From Spongiactinospora rosea (lineage in GTDB: Bacteria; Actinomycetota; Actinomycetes; Streptosporangiales; Streptosporangiaceae): a DNA stretch of 64,000 nucleotides. Numbering within the stretch: the first letter of the stretch is position 1; every line of letters begins with the position of its first letter. Location: the NCBI RefSeq assembly GCF_003315795.1, contig NZ_QMEY01000004.1, forward strand, positions 372,001 to 436,000, in the 5' to 3' direction. Shown one piece after another: positions 18,537 to 28,242 of the stretch. The notes beneath the pieces were generated by a model that was given only the letters and a program-made list of their open reading frames with translations, was not told where the DNA came from and did no database searches. Both the position numbers and the translations under genes were made by a program.

Positions 18537-18692
18537 ACCGACTCCCACTCTGCATCGAACATGTGTGCGTAGCTTACCGTTCTTCCCGATCGTGCGCGTA
18601 CAAGCTTGCCATTAGGAGAGGATTGGCGTTACCTGGAGAGTGATCCCCGTCACTTTCTGACACATTCCGCTCTGGGCGTAGCGGAGGGGTGA

Positions 18693-18719
18693 TTGGGAAC
18701 GTCCAGGTCCGGTTAGATG
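18693..18719 (+). promoter_or_regulatory. Candidate promoter for the DUF7455 gene
   Basis: TTGGGA and TAGATG are separated by 15 bp, about 60 bp before the GTG start. TAGATG resembles the TAGRRT -10 of actinomycete housekeeping promoters, but the spacing is short. Confidence 0.3.
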
Positions 18720-18779
18720 TTGTCCCAAGTGACTGACGCCAGATCCCCGTCCCGGCGGGGATGACCCGAAAGGCGATAC

Positions 18780-19010
18780 GTGACTGGAGCTCTCGCCCCC
18801 ACCAAGCCGCTGACGGCCCTCGATCGCTGTGACCGATGCGGCGCCCAGGCCTACATTCGCGCGACCCTGCCCGTGGGTGGGGAGCTGCTGTTCTGCGCCC
18901 ACCATGGGCGCCAGCACGTAGCGGCATTGCGCGATAAGGGCGCCGACATCCAGGACGAGTCCGCGCGGCTGAGCGAAACCCCTTCGATCGCACGCGACGA
19001 CGAAAGATAA
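18780..19010 (+). CDS. DUF7455 family small Cys-containing protein
   Basis: The protein has 76 residues, starting at GTG 18780 with AAAGG seven bases upstream. The core is LDRCDRCGAQAYIRATLP...LLFCAHHGRQH: a CxxC pair and a later CxHH, a likely zinc-binding ribbon. The family is short, conserved in actinobacteria and uncharacterised; I recall it commonly next to hrdB and parE genes, as here. The C-terminus (RLSETPSIARDDER) is charged and probably disordered. A hairpin terminator follows at once. Confidence 0.8.
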   Translation: MTGALAPTKPLTALDRCDRCGAQAYIRATLPVGGELLFCAHHGRQHVAALRDKGADIQDESARLSETPSIARDDER

Positions 19011-19021
19011 AGGTCAACGGA

Positions 19022-19039
19022 CCCGGTGGCGACACCGGG
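19022..19039 (+). terminator. Hairpin after the DUF7455 gene
   Basis: CCCGGTG-GCGA-CACCGGG is a perfect 7-bp stem with a GNRA tetraloop, 12 nt after the stop codon. Confidence 0.6.
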
Positions 19040-19624
19040 CCGGCATCGTCCATCCGGCGCGCTCGCCCAGCGCCCGGGACACGGTGCCGGGTTCCGTGAA
19101 TACGACATATGCCCGTTCGGCGCCCTGTTGCCCGCACAGCGAGGACAGGGCGCTCTGCACACCGTGGTGAACACCCCGCGCACGGCCGCCGTGTCCTGCG
19201 CACCACACGGGACACCACCTGGGGATCTCCGGCCTCCACCGGGCCGATCCCCGATTCAGCCATGCATTCGGCCATGCCACAAGGCATGTTCTGCGGCTCG
19301 CGGCCGCCATGCCTCCGCGCCCGCCGTGCCCGTGCGCCGGATAACAGCGCCTCCGCACCAGCGCGACACCGGCAGGAGCAGGGCAGCGCCACGTGGGCAG
19401 CCGTGAGCGTGGCGAGGCGCTGCGCGTCGGCCATGCTCAGATCGTCCCTTCTGCGGTGGTCCGGCCTGGGCCCACCGGCTGACTACCCGCACCGGGAACG
19501 CCCTGGCGACCACGGAGTGCCCCCGCGGTGAACCGGCGATGAGATCACTGGGAGTCTACGACGGTTGTCCGCGTCCCGTGTACGGGTGGTCTCTCTGAGG
19601 GCGATCCGCCCCCTGAAAGCGACC

Positions 19625-19656
19625 GGTCACCAGACGCCTGCCGACGCCTGGTGACC
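19625..19656 (-). terminator. Hairpin after the principal sigma factor gene
   Basis: GGTCACCAG and CTGGTGACC form a perfect 9-bp stem, extended inward by two more pairs after one mismatch, 17 nt downstream of the sigma gene stop. Confidence 0.6.
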
Positions 19657-19672
19657 GCGGTGCGACGCGGCC

Positions 19673-21421
<1,749 letters not shown>

Positions 21422-21658
21422 GAACACCTCTCGAACGAACGCGTGGCGACAATGGACCCAAGTTGCCCGCTAGGGGCAGATGCCTTCTTGTTGTGCTGGC
21501 CGTACGGACCGCGACGGACCTGCCCAGCATTGTGACACGACCCCGCACTCCATACGGCCGCCTCCCGGCGGTTGCCCTCCACCCTAGGCCGACCGGGAGA
21601 GTAGTGCGTACGGAAGCAGCGCACTGATATCCGAAAGCAACCGTTATGACTGTTTCAT

Positions 21659-23758
21659 TCAGTCACTCTTCGTGGCATCGGGCACGTGAATCGCCAGGAC
21701 AGTAACGTCATCATCCTGCTCGTACCCCGCCAGCATACGATCTACCAGGAAGTCAAGCAGCAAATGCGGGCTTCCGACCACTTCCGGCGGGGCCTCCTGC
21801 ACAACCGAACAAGGCTCCGCGAGTCCGGCATCGAGACCGCGCTTGCGGTTCTCCACCAGACCGTCGGAGTACAGCACCGCCGTGTGCCCCGGCGGCACAC
21901 AGAACCTGAACTGCTTGCGGCTGGCCGCCCAGCCGAGCGGAGTGCCGGGCTCGGCGTCGCAAAGCACCGGCACACCCTGCGGCGAGACGAGAACGGGCGG
22001 CGGGTGACCGGCCAGCGCCAGGGTGCCCTCCCCGGTGCCGGGCTCGACGACCATGTAGGCCAGGGTGGTGACCTGCTCTTCGTCCTCCGTCGCCTCGAAG
22101 ACCCGGTCCAGGCCGGTCAGCACGGCCGCGGGCGGCGGGTTGGTCAGCGCCAGGGCGCGCATCGCGTTGCGGATCCGGCCCATCCCGGCCGCGGCCGTGA
22201 CGCCCTTGCCCATCACGTCGCCCACCACCGCCGCGACCCGGCTGTCCTGCAGGACGAACGCGTCGTACCAGTCGCCGCCGACCTGCACATGGCGGCTGCC
22301 CGAGCGGAAACGCTGGGCCAGCATCAGCCCGGGGACCACCGGCAGGCGGTCGGGCAGCAGGCTGCGCTGCAGCGTCTCGGCGGTGCGGTGCTCGCGCTCG
22401 AACAGGGTGGCCCGCTCCACCGCCAGGGCGCACTGCCCGGCCAGCGCCTCCAGGAAGACGCCGTCCTCCTGGGAGATCTTCTGCTGGCGGGTGAAGGAGA
22501 AGCGCAGCGCGCCGAGCGCCCGTCCGGCGGCCAGCAGCGGCAGGCCCACCCAGGCGCGCTCCTCGTCGTGGCCGGTGAACCTGGAGATGGTCTCCTCGTC
22601 GGCGCCCGCGTCCCTGAGCTGGGTGGCCAGGCTCTCCGGCGACTCGGCGAAGACCGGCCTTCGGCTGTTGACCGCCATCGTCATGACGCTGGTCTGGCTG
22701 AGCGGGATCTCATCGCCCGGGAAGCCCGGCACGTCGGGCACGCCGCTGCCGTTGATCAGCTTCAGCACCGGGCGCTCGGAATCGAGCAGCGCGACCGCCG
22801 ACTTGTCCGCCGCCACCGCCGTACGGCCGACGTCGATGATGACCTGGACGACCTGCTCCACCGTCAGCGCCTCGGCCAGTATGGCCGTCGCGCCCTGGAG
22901 CCGCGCGGTGCGCAGCGCGGCGGCGCCGAGCTGGTCGGTCAGCCTGCCGCGCATCTCCTCGGCCTCGCGCTGCGGCGTGACGTCGGTGTTCGCGCCGACC
23001 CACTCCACCACGCGGCCGTGCCGGATGATCGGCACCGCCCTGACCTCGAAGTGCCGGTAGCCGCTGGCCCTCGTGCGGACCCGGTAGTTCCATTCGAACA
23101 TGGTCCGGCCGCGCAGCGCCTCCCGCCACGCCTCCTCGGTGTGCTGGCGGTCGTCGGGGTGCACGACGTCGAGCCAGCCGTGGGCGAGGTACTCCTCCAG
23201 CCCCTGGCCGGTGATGGCCCGCCAGCGCGGCGCGTCCTCGACCACCGCGCCGGACGGGGAGGTGATCCACACGAGCTGCGACTGGGCCTCCACGAGCGAG
23301 CGGTAGCGCTCCTCGCTGCGCCGCAGGTCTTCCTCGACCTGCCGGCTCTCGGTGATGTCGGCGCCGATCAGGGCGACCGTGCGCAGCCGGCCCTCCTCAT
23401 CGCACAGCGGCGAGAACGACAGCGACCAGTGCCGGGTCTCGCCGTCGGGGGTGCGCACGCGCACCCGCTGGTCACCGTCGTGGATGCCGCGGTTCTCCTC
23501 CACGACCGTGCGGAAGGCGCCCTCGATGAGCGCGGTCAGGTCGGCGGCCAGGGCCTCCCTGGGCAGCTTGCCCACCAGGCCGTCGATGGCGACTCCGACG
23601 ACGTCGGCGAAGACGTCGTTGGCCCGCTGGAAGCGCCCTTTGGTGTCGAAGAAGGCCAGCGCGAAGGGAGTCTGGCCCATCAAGCCGTTCAGCAGTGCGG
23701 AATCCGTGACATCCACATCCGACTCCCGGGGACGGGGCACGGAGGTCTCGGCACTCAT
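21659..23758 (-). CDS. PAS-PAS-GAF-SpoIIE (PP2C) serine phosphatase
   Basis: The protein has 699 residues. The ATG at 23758 has GGAGGTG 6 nt upstream, so the open frame extending to 23923 is not used. Domains in order: PAS (~15-130, FALAFFDTKGRFQRANDVFADVVG), PAS/PAC (~150-270, SLVEAQSQLVWITSPSGAVV), GAF (~290-460, TAVAADKSAVALL) and SpoIIE-type PP2C phosphatase (~475-695, [33 protein letters not shown]). The metal-binding Asp residues are present. Such proteins dephosphorylate anti-sigma-factor antagonists in partner-switching stress or development pathways, with PAS/GAF parts sensing a ligand or redox state. No HATPase anti-sigma domain is fused. No anti-sigma or antagonist gene is adjacent. 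Confidence 0.88.
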   Translation of the reverse strand: MSAETSVPRPRESDVDVTDSALLNGLMGQTPFALAFFDTKGRFQRANDVFADVVGVAIDGLVGKLPREALAADLTALIEGAFRTVVEENRGIHDGDQRVRVRTPDGETRHWSLSFSPLCDEEGRLRTVALIGADITESRQVEEDLRRSEERYRSLVEAQSQLVWITSPSGAVVEDAPRWRAITGQGLEEYLAHGWLDVVHPDDRQHTEEAWREALRGRTMFEWNYRVRTRASGYRHFEVRAVPIIRHGRVVEWVGANTDVTPQREAEEMRGRLTDQLGAAALRTARLQGATAILAEALTVEQVVQVIIDVGRTAVAADKSAVALLDSERPVLKLINGSGVPDVPGFPGDEIPLSQTSVMTMAVNSRRPVFAESPESLATQLRDAGADEETISRFTGHDEERAWVGLPLLAAGRALGALRFSFTRQQKISQEDGVFLEALAGQCALAVERATLFEREHRTAETLQRSLLPDRLPVVPGLMLAQRFRSGSRHVQVGGDWYDAFVLQDSRVAAVVGDVMGKGVTAAAGMGRIRNAMRALALTNPPPAAVLTGLDRVFEATEDEEQVTTLAYMVVEPGTGEGTLALAGHPPPVLVSPQGVPVLCDAEPGTPLGWAASRKQFRFCVPPGHTAVLYSDGLVENRKRGLDAGLAEPCSVVQEAPPEVVGSPHLLLDFLVDRMLAGYEQDDDVTVLAIHVPDATKSD

Positions 23759-24062
23759 GGTCGGCACCTCCGTAGCGTGCCAGGGTCTCCCACGAGGCAC
23801 ATCTCCAAACTCGAGAATCGGTCTTGCGCAGCTCCGGGGGGACCGGATACTGCAGTACATCATCTGCGATGCACATGCGCGTACGGAAGCCCCGGCCGCT
23901 ATGCGGTCAACGCATCCTGCCAAATCCGCCGCGCGCCGCGCAGCAGGATCAAGCTACTCGGCCCGCCCGGCGCTCCGCTTTCCCGCCCTGCCACCAGGCC
24001 ATGTACGGGTCGGTCCGCAGTTCAGCCACGGTTCAGCCGTCTTCACTGCGCTTCAGTGCGAT
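23759..24062. other. 304-bp region upstream of the phosphatase gene
   Basis: No gene is supported. It is relatively AT-richer around 23840-23880 and probably holds the phosphatase promoter, but I cannot fix -35/-10 boxes. Its right end contains phased direct repeats of TTCA (see 24020-24071). Confidence 0.4.
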
Positions 24063-24071
24063 TCAGCCCGG
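24020..24071 (+). promoter_or_regulatory. PHO-box-like phased direct repeats (five TTCA units)
   Basis: TTCAGCC, TTCAGCC, TTCACTG, TTCAGTG and TTCAGCC begin at 24021, 24032, 24042, 24052 and 24062, i.e. every 10-11 bp. The first unit, GTTCAGCCACG, differs by one base from the 11-nt PhoP-box unit I recall for Streptomyces (GKTCAYYYRSG). The array covers the stop codon of the HhH-GPD gene and lies ~260 bp upstream of the phosphatase gene. PhoP binding is inference. Confidence 0.4.
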
Positions 24072-24644
24072 CTCGGCCGCCCGTTTGGCCGCCTGCTTCG
24101 CGGCCTGTTTGGCCGCGCGGACCCTGGCCAGGGAGTCGTCGTCCACCACGTCGGCGACCGAGCGGTGCGAGCCCTCCTCGCCGTACGGCCCGGCGGCCTC
24201 CCGCCAGCCCTCGGGCGTGATGCCGAACTGCTTGCCCAGCAGCGCCAGGAAGATCTGCGCCTTCTGCTTGCCGAACCCCGGCAGGTCGTTCAGCCGGCGC
24301 AGCAGCTCCTTGCCGTCGGGCACGTCGCGCCACAGCGCCGCGGCGTCGCCGTCGTAGTGCTCGACCAGATAGGCGGCGAGCTGCTGGACGCGCTTGGCCA
24401 TCGAGGAGGGGTAGCGGTGCACGGCCGGCTTCTGCGCCAGGAGCGCCGCGAACTCCTCCGGATCGCGGTCGGCGATCTCGTCGGGCGACAGCTCCCCGCC
24501 CAGTCGCTTGGCGATCGTGAAGGGCCCGGTGAACGCCCATTCCATCGCTACTTGCTGATCGAGGAGCATCCCCGTGAGCAGGGCGAACGGGTTGCTGCCG
24601 AGGAGTTCGTCGGCGTCGGCCCGCTGGGCGATCTGTATGCGCAT
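24063..24644 (-). CDS. HhH-GPD-type base-excision repair DNA glycosylase
   Basis: The protein has 193 residues, starting at ATG 24644 (MRIQIAQRADADELLGSNPF). A helical N-terminal half (LLTGMLLDQQVAMEWAFTGPFTIAKRLG) is followed by the helix-hairpin-helix LNDLPGFGKQKAQIFLALLG. The family's characteristic GPD loop is not obvious, and the catalytic residue is not certain from sequence alone. The C-terminus is Lys/Ala-rich (RAAKQAAKQAAKRAAEPG), a short basic tail that may bind DNA. It would remove damaged bases. It is divergent from the next small gene, with a TTGACA box between them. Confidence 0.78.
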   Translation of the reverse strand: MRIQIAQRADADELLGSNPFALLTGMLLDQQVAMEWAFTGPFTIAKRLGGELSPDEIADRDPEEFAALLAQKPAVHRYPSSMAKRVQQLAAYLVEHYDGDAAALWRDVPDGKELLRRLNDLPGFGKQKAQIFLALLGKQFGITPEGWREAAGPYGEEGSHRSVADVVDDDSLARVRAAKQAAKQAAKRAAEPG

Positions 24645-24676
24645 GAAACCAGCTTCGCATGTCGGCCGGTGAGGGG

Positions 24677-24704
24677 TTGACACCGGCGAAAGAAGATATG
24701 GAAT
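24677..24704 (+). promoter_or_regulatory. Candidate promoter TTGACA-N16-TGGAAT
   Basis: A consensus -35 hexamer with a 4/6 -10 match, which would start transcription near 24711. That would exclude the ATG at 24703 as the start of the small gene and favour 24745. The -35 region (TTGACACCGG) is identical to the left half of the palindrome at 29776-29795. Confidence 0.4.
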
Positions 24705-24744
24705 GGGAGCGCCGGTCCTACGACGCGAAGAATGCGACCTTGTG

Positions 24745-25008
24745 ATGCGCGATCTCGCCGCACGACCAACCATCGGCACCGTTGTCGGCACCGTGAGCAC
24801 CGCCGTCCCGCCGGACCCCGTGATCGAACGCCTGACCGCGGAGTTCGGTGGCGTCCCCCTGGAGTCCGTGGCGCGCCGCGTCGCCGACGTGCGGACGCGC
24901 GCCCGCCACCTCGGCATCGCGGCCACCCCCGAGATCGTCGAACGGGTGGCCAGGGAACACCTGCTCGCCCTCGTCAACTCCGCGCCACCGCCGCGCATTC
25001 GCCGGTAA
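24745..25008 (+). CDS. Small helical protein, possible three-helix-bundle dimerization domain
   Basis: The protein has 87 residues from the ATG at 24745. An ATG at 24703 in the same frame is possible, but it overlaps the predicted promoter and adds non-conserved sequence. Three amphipathic helices are evident: VIERLTAEFGGVPLESVARRVADVRTRA, then ATPEIVERVAREHLLALV. The pattern recalls actinobacterial proteins annotated as three-helix bundle dimerization domain (DUF3562-like) proteins, but that assignment is tentative. No catalytic motif or membrane segment is visible. Function unknown. Confidence 0.55.
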   Translation: MRDLAARPTIGTVVGTVSTAVPPDPVIERLTAEFGGVPLESVARRVADVRTRARHLGIAATPEIVERVAREHLLALVNSAPPPRIRR

Positions 25009-25158
25009 CATAGGGGATCACCGGGCCGCGCCCACCGCACCGCATCGCCCGGTGACGCGAGAAGGTTGGGCCATGAGCGGCGCCGGGTGCGCGGCCGCCC
25101 GCGACGGCCCGCCCAGTACGGCAGCCCAGGGCTCGCCCGGCCGACACAGGAGGGGTGC

Positions 25159-25224
25159 GTGATCGAGCGAGCCATCGCCCATGACGGCCTCGGGCTCGGG
25201 CGGCCGCGCCAGGAGGTTGCGTGA
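25159..25224 (+). CDS. Possible 21-codon leader peptide coupled to the next gene
   Basis: A GTG preceded by AGGAGG at 4 nt opens a 21-codon frame (MIERAIAHDGLGLGRPRQEVA). Its TGA overlaps the GTG of the 25221 gene (GTGA). The start context (CAGGAGGGGTGCGTGATC) is nearly duplicated at the true gene start (CAGGAGGTTGCGTGATC). This could be a translated leader ensuring coupling, or a duplication of the start region. It is too short to assign by composition. Confidence 0.3.
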   Translation: MIERAIAHDGLGLGRPRQEVA

Positions 25225-26801
25225 TCCGTAAGCACCGTCGAGCTCCCCAGGAGTCCCCGCCCCCAGACGATGTGTTCGCGGAGATGCTGCAGGCCGCACG
25301 AGAGCTGCTGGCCGTGCGCAGCCCGCTCGACGCCGAGCTGATGGTCTCCGACATGATCGGCGCGTGGTGGGGCAGGCGCCTGCCCGGCGGCGACGTGGAG
25401 CAGGTGCTCGGCGAGGGGCTTGTCGACTACGCGGCCAAGGCGGGCACGCCCGCGGCGCTCACCCTGCTGATCGCGATGGCCTACCTCGGCACCGCCAGGC
25501 AGGCGGCCAAGGCCGAGGGCGCGGCGCTGGCGCTGATCGAGTCCGGGGTGGCCCGGCCGGGCTGGGCCGACCGGGTCGGCGCGGTCAAGCCCACCGGCTG
25601 CTACGTCTCCCGCGACGCCTACGGCGACCAGGACACCGTGGTGTGCACGTTCGGCTACCGCGGCCTGACCGGCACGGCGGGCGAGGAGCGCCACGCGCTG
25701 GTCCTCGTGGTCGACTACAACATGCGCGGGATGGCCCGCGACGCCTGGGTCTCCTCCCACGTGGACACCTTGCTGGACAAGGCGCGGGCCGAGGCCGACG
25801 GCAACCCGATGCTGCGCTTCGAGGAGCTGCCCGCCCAGCAGGCCAGGGCGCTGCTGGAGTCGGCGATGAGGGCCACCAGAGACGCCTTCGACCGGCACGG
25901 CCCGCCGCCGGTCAGCGACAGCTACGCGACCTACCACGCCTTCGCCCGTTCGCGGATCAAGGCGCTGCCGCCCGGCCGCAAGCGGCCCGCGCCGCTGCAC
26001 ACCGAGGCGCCCTACAACCGCGAGCGGCGGGCGATGCTGGCCGCGGAGTTCCTGGCCTCCGACGCGGCCGAGCACCTGTCCGACCCGTCGGCGGCCTCGC
26101 GCTGCGCCGACCACATCATCGACTACGGCTGCGAACAGGACTTCGGCCGTCCGCTGCGGGTCAGCCCCACCAAGTGCGAGACGTTCCTGCTCGACTGGCT
26201 GCCCCGCAAGATCATGCTGAGCGCGGCGGAGCAGGAGGCGGTCCCGTACGTGCTGTCGGCGTGGGCGCGCTTCGCGGCCGGCCGCACCGCACTGCCCGAG
26301 CCCGGCCTGCGCGCCACGCTCGACGCGATCTGGGAGGCCACCACCCGCTTCGCCGAGACCTACCGCGACCCCGCCTCGCTCGGCCTGGACCGCGAGCTGG
26401 TGGAGCGGCTGCTGCCGGACGGCGACCTGTCGGCGCTGGCCCGGCGGGTGTTCGCGTTCCCCTACCTGCAGGGCGCGCACGGCGACATACTGCTCGACCG
26501 GCTCAACCCCGCGGTCGAGGCCGACCGGCGGATCCTGCTGGAGATCGACCACCTGCACGACCGCAACCGCCCCGACTACCAGGAGCACCTGGCCTGGCAC
26601 GAGGAGATCGCCAGGCGGCTGTGGAACGGCGACCCGCCACAGCTCTGGGAGGCGGCGCAGCGGCTGCTCGACCTCGGGCACGACCGGCACGACGTACTGC
26701 ATGTGCTGATCGAGATCGCCGAGCGGATCGGCGACGACCCCGACGAACTGGCCGCCGCCTTCGACGACATCGCCGACATCCCCGACTCGCCTCCGGTCTG
26801 A
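25221..26801 (+). CDS. Conserved hypothetical protein, largely helical
   Basis: The protein has 526 residues from GTG 25221, with AGGAGG 4 nt upstream. I do not recognise a named enzyme. The N-terminal ~220 residues contain repeated helices (FAEMLQAARELLAVRSPLDAELMVSDMIG) and a strand-rich insert (YGDQDTVVCTFGYRGL, HALVLVVDYNMRGM). The middle (~290-400) is helical with scattered Cys/His (CADHIIDYGCEQDFG). The end (EHLAWHEEIARRLWNGDP...HDRHDVLHVLIEIAERIG) resembles the His-containing helical repeat of DUF1841-like proteins. No transmembrane segment or signal peptide is seen. The protein is apparently cytosolic and of unknown function. Confidence 0.7.
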   Translation: MIRKHRRAPQESPPPDDVFAEMLQAARELLAVRSPLDAELMVSDMIGAWWGRRLPGGDVEQVLGEGLVDYAAKAGTPAALTLLIAMAYLGTARQAAKAEGAALALIESGVARPGWADRVGAVKPTGCYVSRDAYGDQDTVVCTFGYRGLTGTAGEERHALVLVVDYNMRGMARDAWVSSHVDTLLDKARAEADGNPMLRFEELPAQQARALLESAMRATRDAFDRHGPPPVSDSYATYHAFARSRIKALPPGRKRPAPLHTEAPYNRERRAMLAAEFLASDAAEHLSDPSAASRCADHIIDYGCEQDFGRPLRVSPTKCETFLLDWLPRKIMLSAAEQEAVPYVLSAWARFAAGRTALPEPGLRATLDAIWEATTRFAETYRDPASLGLDRELVERLLPDGDLSALARRVFAFPYLQGAHGDILLDRLNPAVEADRRILLEIDHLHDRNRPDYQEHLAWHEEIARRLWNGDPPQLWEAAQRLLDLGHDRHDVLHVLIEIAERIGDDPDELAAAFDDIADIPDSPPV

Positions 26802-26848
26802 GTCGGGCCGGGCGGGTCTAGGGTGGGCGTGACGGCAGGAGGTGCGGG

Positions 26849-27604
26849 ATGGAGATCGACCTCAACGCCGACCTCGGCGAGGGGTTCGGCATCTGGCGGC
26901 TCGGCGACGACGACGCGCTGCTCGACATCGTCACCAGCGCCAACATCGCCTGCGGGTTCCACGCGGGCGATCCGCTGACGATCCGCCGCACCTGCGCCGC
27001 CGCCGTCGATCGCGGTGTGATCATCGGCGCTCAGGTCTCCTACCGCGACCTGGCGGGGTTCGGGCGGCGGGCGATGGACGTCGATCCGGAGGAGCTGTCG
27101 GCCGAGGTGCTGTACCAGATCGCCGCGCTCGACGGGATCGCGCGGGCGATGGGCGGCCGGGTGGCCTACGTCAAGCCGCACGGGGCGCTGTACAACCGGG
27201 TGGTCCGCGACGCCGCGCAGGCCGACGCGGTGGTCAGCGCGGTCGCCGCCTTCTCCCCCGCGCTGCCGCTGCTCACCCTGCCCGTCTCCGTGCTGCGCGA
27301 CGTGGCCGCCGAGCGGGGCGTGCCGACCGTGACCGAGGCGTTCGCCGACCGCGCCTACACCGGCGACGGGCGTCTCGTCCCGCGGCGCGAGCCCGGGGCG
27401 GTGCTGCACGACGTCGGCGAGGTAGCGGCCCGCGCCGCCCGGATGGCCGCCGGTGGCACGGTCACCGCCGCCGACGGCACCGAGGTGAAGGTCGCCGCCC
27501 GGTCGCTGTGCGTGCACGGCGACACCCCGGGGGCGGTCGCCATGGCCCGCGCCGTCCGCGACGCGCTCACCGCGGCCGGCCTGTCCGTGCGGCCCTTCGC
27601 GTGA
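26849..27604 (+). CDS. pxpA: 5-oxoprolinase (ATP-hydrolysing) subunit A, LamB/YcsF family
   Basis: The protein has 251 residues, starting at ATG 26849 with AGGAGG upstream. Family hallmarks are visible: the N-terminal DLNADLGEGFG, then ANIACGFHAGDP, YVKPHGALYN and VCVHGD-like LCVHGDTPGAV. With PxpB and PxpC it hydrolyses 5-oxoproline (pyroglutamate) to glutamate at the cost of ATP, scavenging a damage metabolite of glutamine/glutamate. The three genes form a tight operon: pxpA overlaps pxpB by 4 nt (GTGA). TAGGGT about 25 nt upstream of the start is a possible -10. Confidence 0.93.
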   Translation: MEIDLNADLGEGFGIWRLGDDDALLDIVTSANIACGFHAGDPLTIRRTCAAAVDRGVIIGAQVSYRDLAGFGRRAMDVDPEELSAEVLYQIAALDGIARAMGGRVAYVKPHGALYNRVVRDAAQADAVVSAVAAFSPALPLLTLPVSVLRDVAAERGVPTVTEAFADRAYTGDGRLVPRREPGAVLHDVGEVAARAARMAAGGTVTAADGTEVKVAARSLCVHGDTPGAVAMARAVRDALTAAGLSVRPFA

Positions 27605-28242
27605 CCGGCGGTCAGGCGCCCGCGATCCGGCGGGCGGGCGAGTACGGCCTGCTCGTGGAGACCGGTGAGCTGGCGATCTCGCACCGGCTGGACGCGCTGT
27701 TGCGCGCCGAGCGTCCGCCCGGCGTCGTGGAGATCGTGCCCGGTCCGGCGACCGTGCTGGTCGTCGCGCCCGGGGCCGATCTGGCGCGGCTGCGCACCCG
27801 CCTGGCCGCGCTGGCCGACGCGGCGGGTGAGGCGCCTCCCGAACGCCCGTCCGGCGCCGACACCGTCGTCATCCCCGTCGTCTACGACGGAGCCGACCTC
27901 CCCGGCGTCGCCGAGCTGACCGGCCTTTCCGTCCAGGAGGTCATCGCCAGGCACACCGGCACCGAACTGGTCGCGGGCTGGCTCGGCTTCGCCCCCGGGT
28001 TCGCGTACCTGACCGGGCTGGACCCCGAGCTGCACGTACCGCGCCTGGCCACCCCGCGCACCTCGGTGCCCGCCGGCGCGGTCGCCATCGCCGGACCCTA
28101 CTCGGCCGTCTACCCATCGGCCTCGCCGGGCGGCTGGCGGCTGATCGGGCACACCACCGTGCGCACCTGGGACGTCCACGCCGATCCGCCGTCGATCCTG
28201 CGTCCCGGCACGCGGGTGCGGTTCCAGGCGGCGGGCCCGTGA
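27601..28242 (+). CDS. pxpB: 5-oxoprolinase subunit B (KipI family)
   Basis: The protein has 213 residues, starting at the GTG at 27601 that overlaps the pxpA stop. The frame runs open further upstream inside pxpA and that part is excluded. Typical allophanate-hydrolase-subunit-1 motifs are seen: VEIVPGPATVLV, VVYDGADLPGVAELTG, FAPGFAYLTGLDPELHVPR and the end GGWRLIGHTTVRTWD. KipI-like homologues once annotated as histidine-kinase inhibitors are now known as PxpB. Context with pxpA and pxpC makes the oxoprolinase role clear. It overlaps pxpC by 4 nt. Confidence 0.92.
   Translation: MTGGQAPAIRRAGEYGLLVETGELAISHRLDALLRAERPPGVVEIVPGPATVLVVAPGADLARLRTRLAALADAAGEAPPERPSGADTVVIPVVYDGADLPGVAELTGLSVQEVIARHTGTELVAGWLGFAPGFAYLTGLDPELHVPRLATPRTSVPAGAVAIAGPYSAVYPSASPGGWRLIGHTTVRTWDVHADPPSILRPGTRVRFQAAGP

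Larger units (their letters stand above)
19011..19672. other. Gene-free region between convergent DUF7455 and principal sigma genes
   Basis: No gene is supported. A minus-strand frame (18574-19434) is open but crosses the DUF7455 gene, has Arg/Cys-rich unnatural composition and no ribosome-binding site at its conserved part. The region is bounded by hairpins at 19022-19039 and 19625-19656. I see no tRNA-like or known structured-RNA pattern by eye. Confidence 0.5.

Noticed and set aside
18574..19434. 286-codon minus-strand frame in the DUF7455/sigma gap
   Set aside because: It overlaps the DUF7455 gene, its composition is Arg/Cys-rich, and no start signal supports it.
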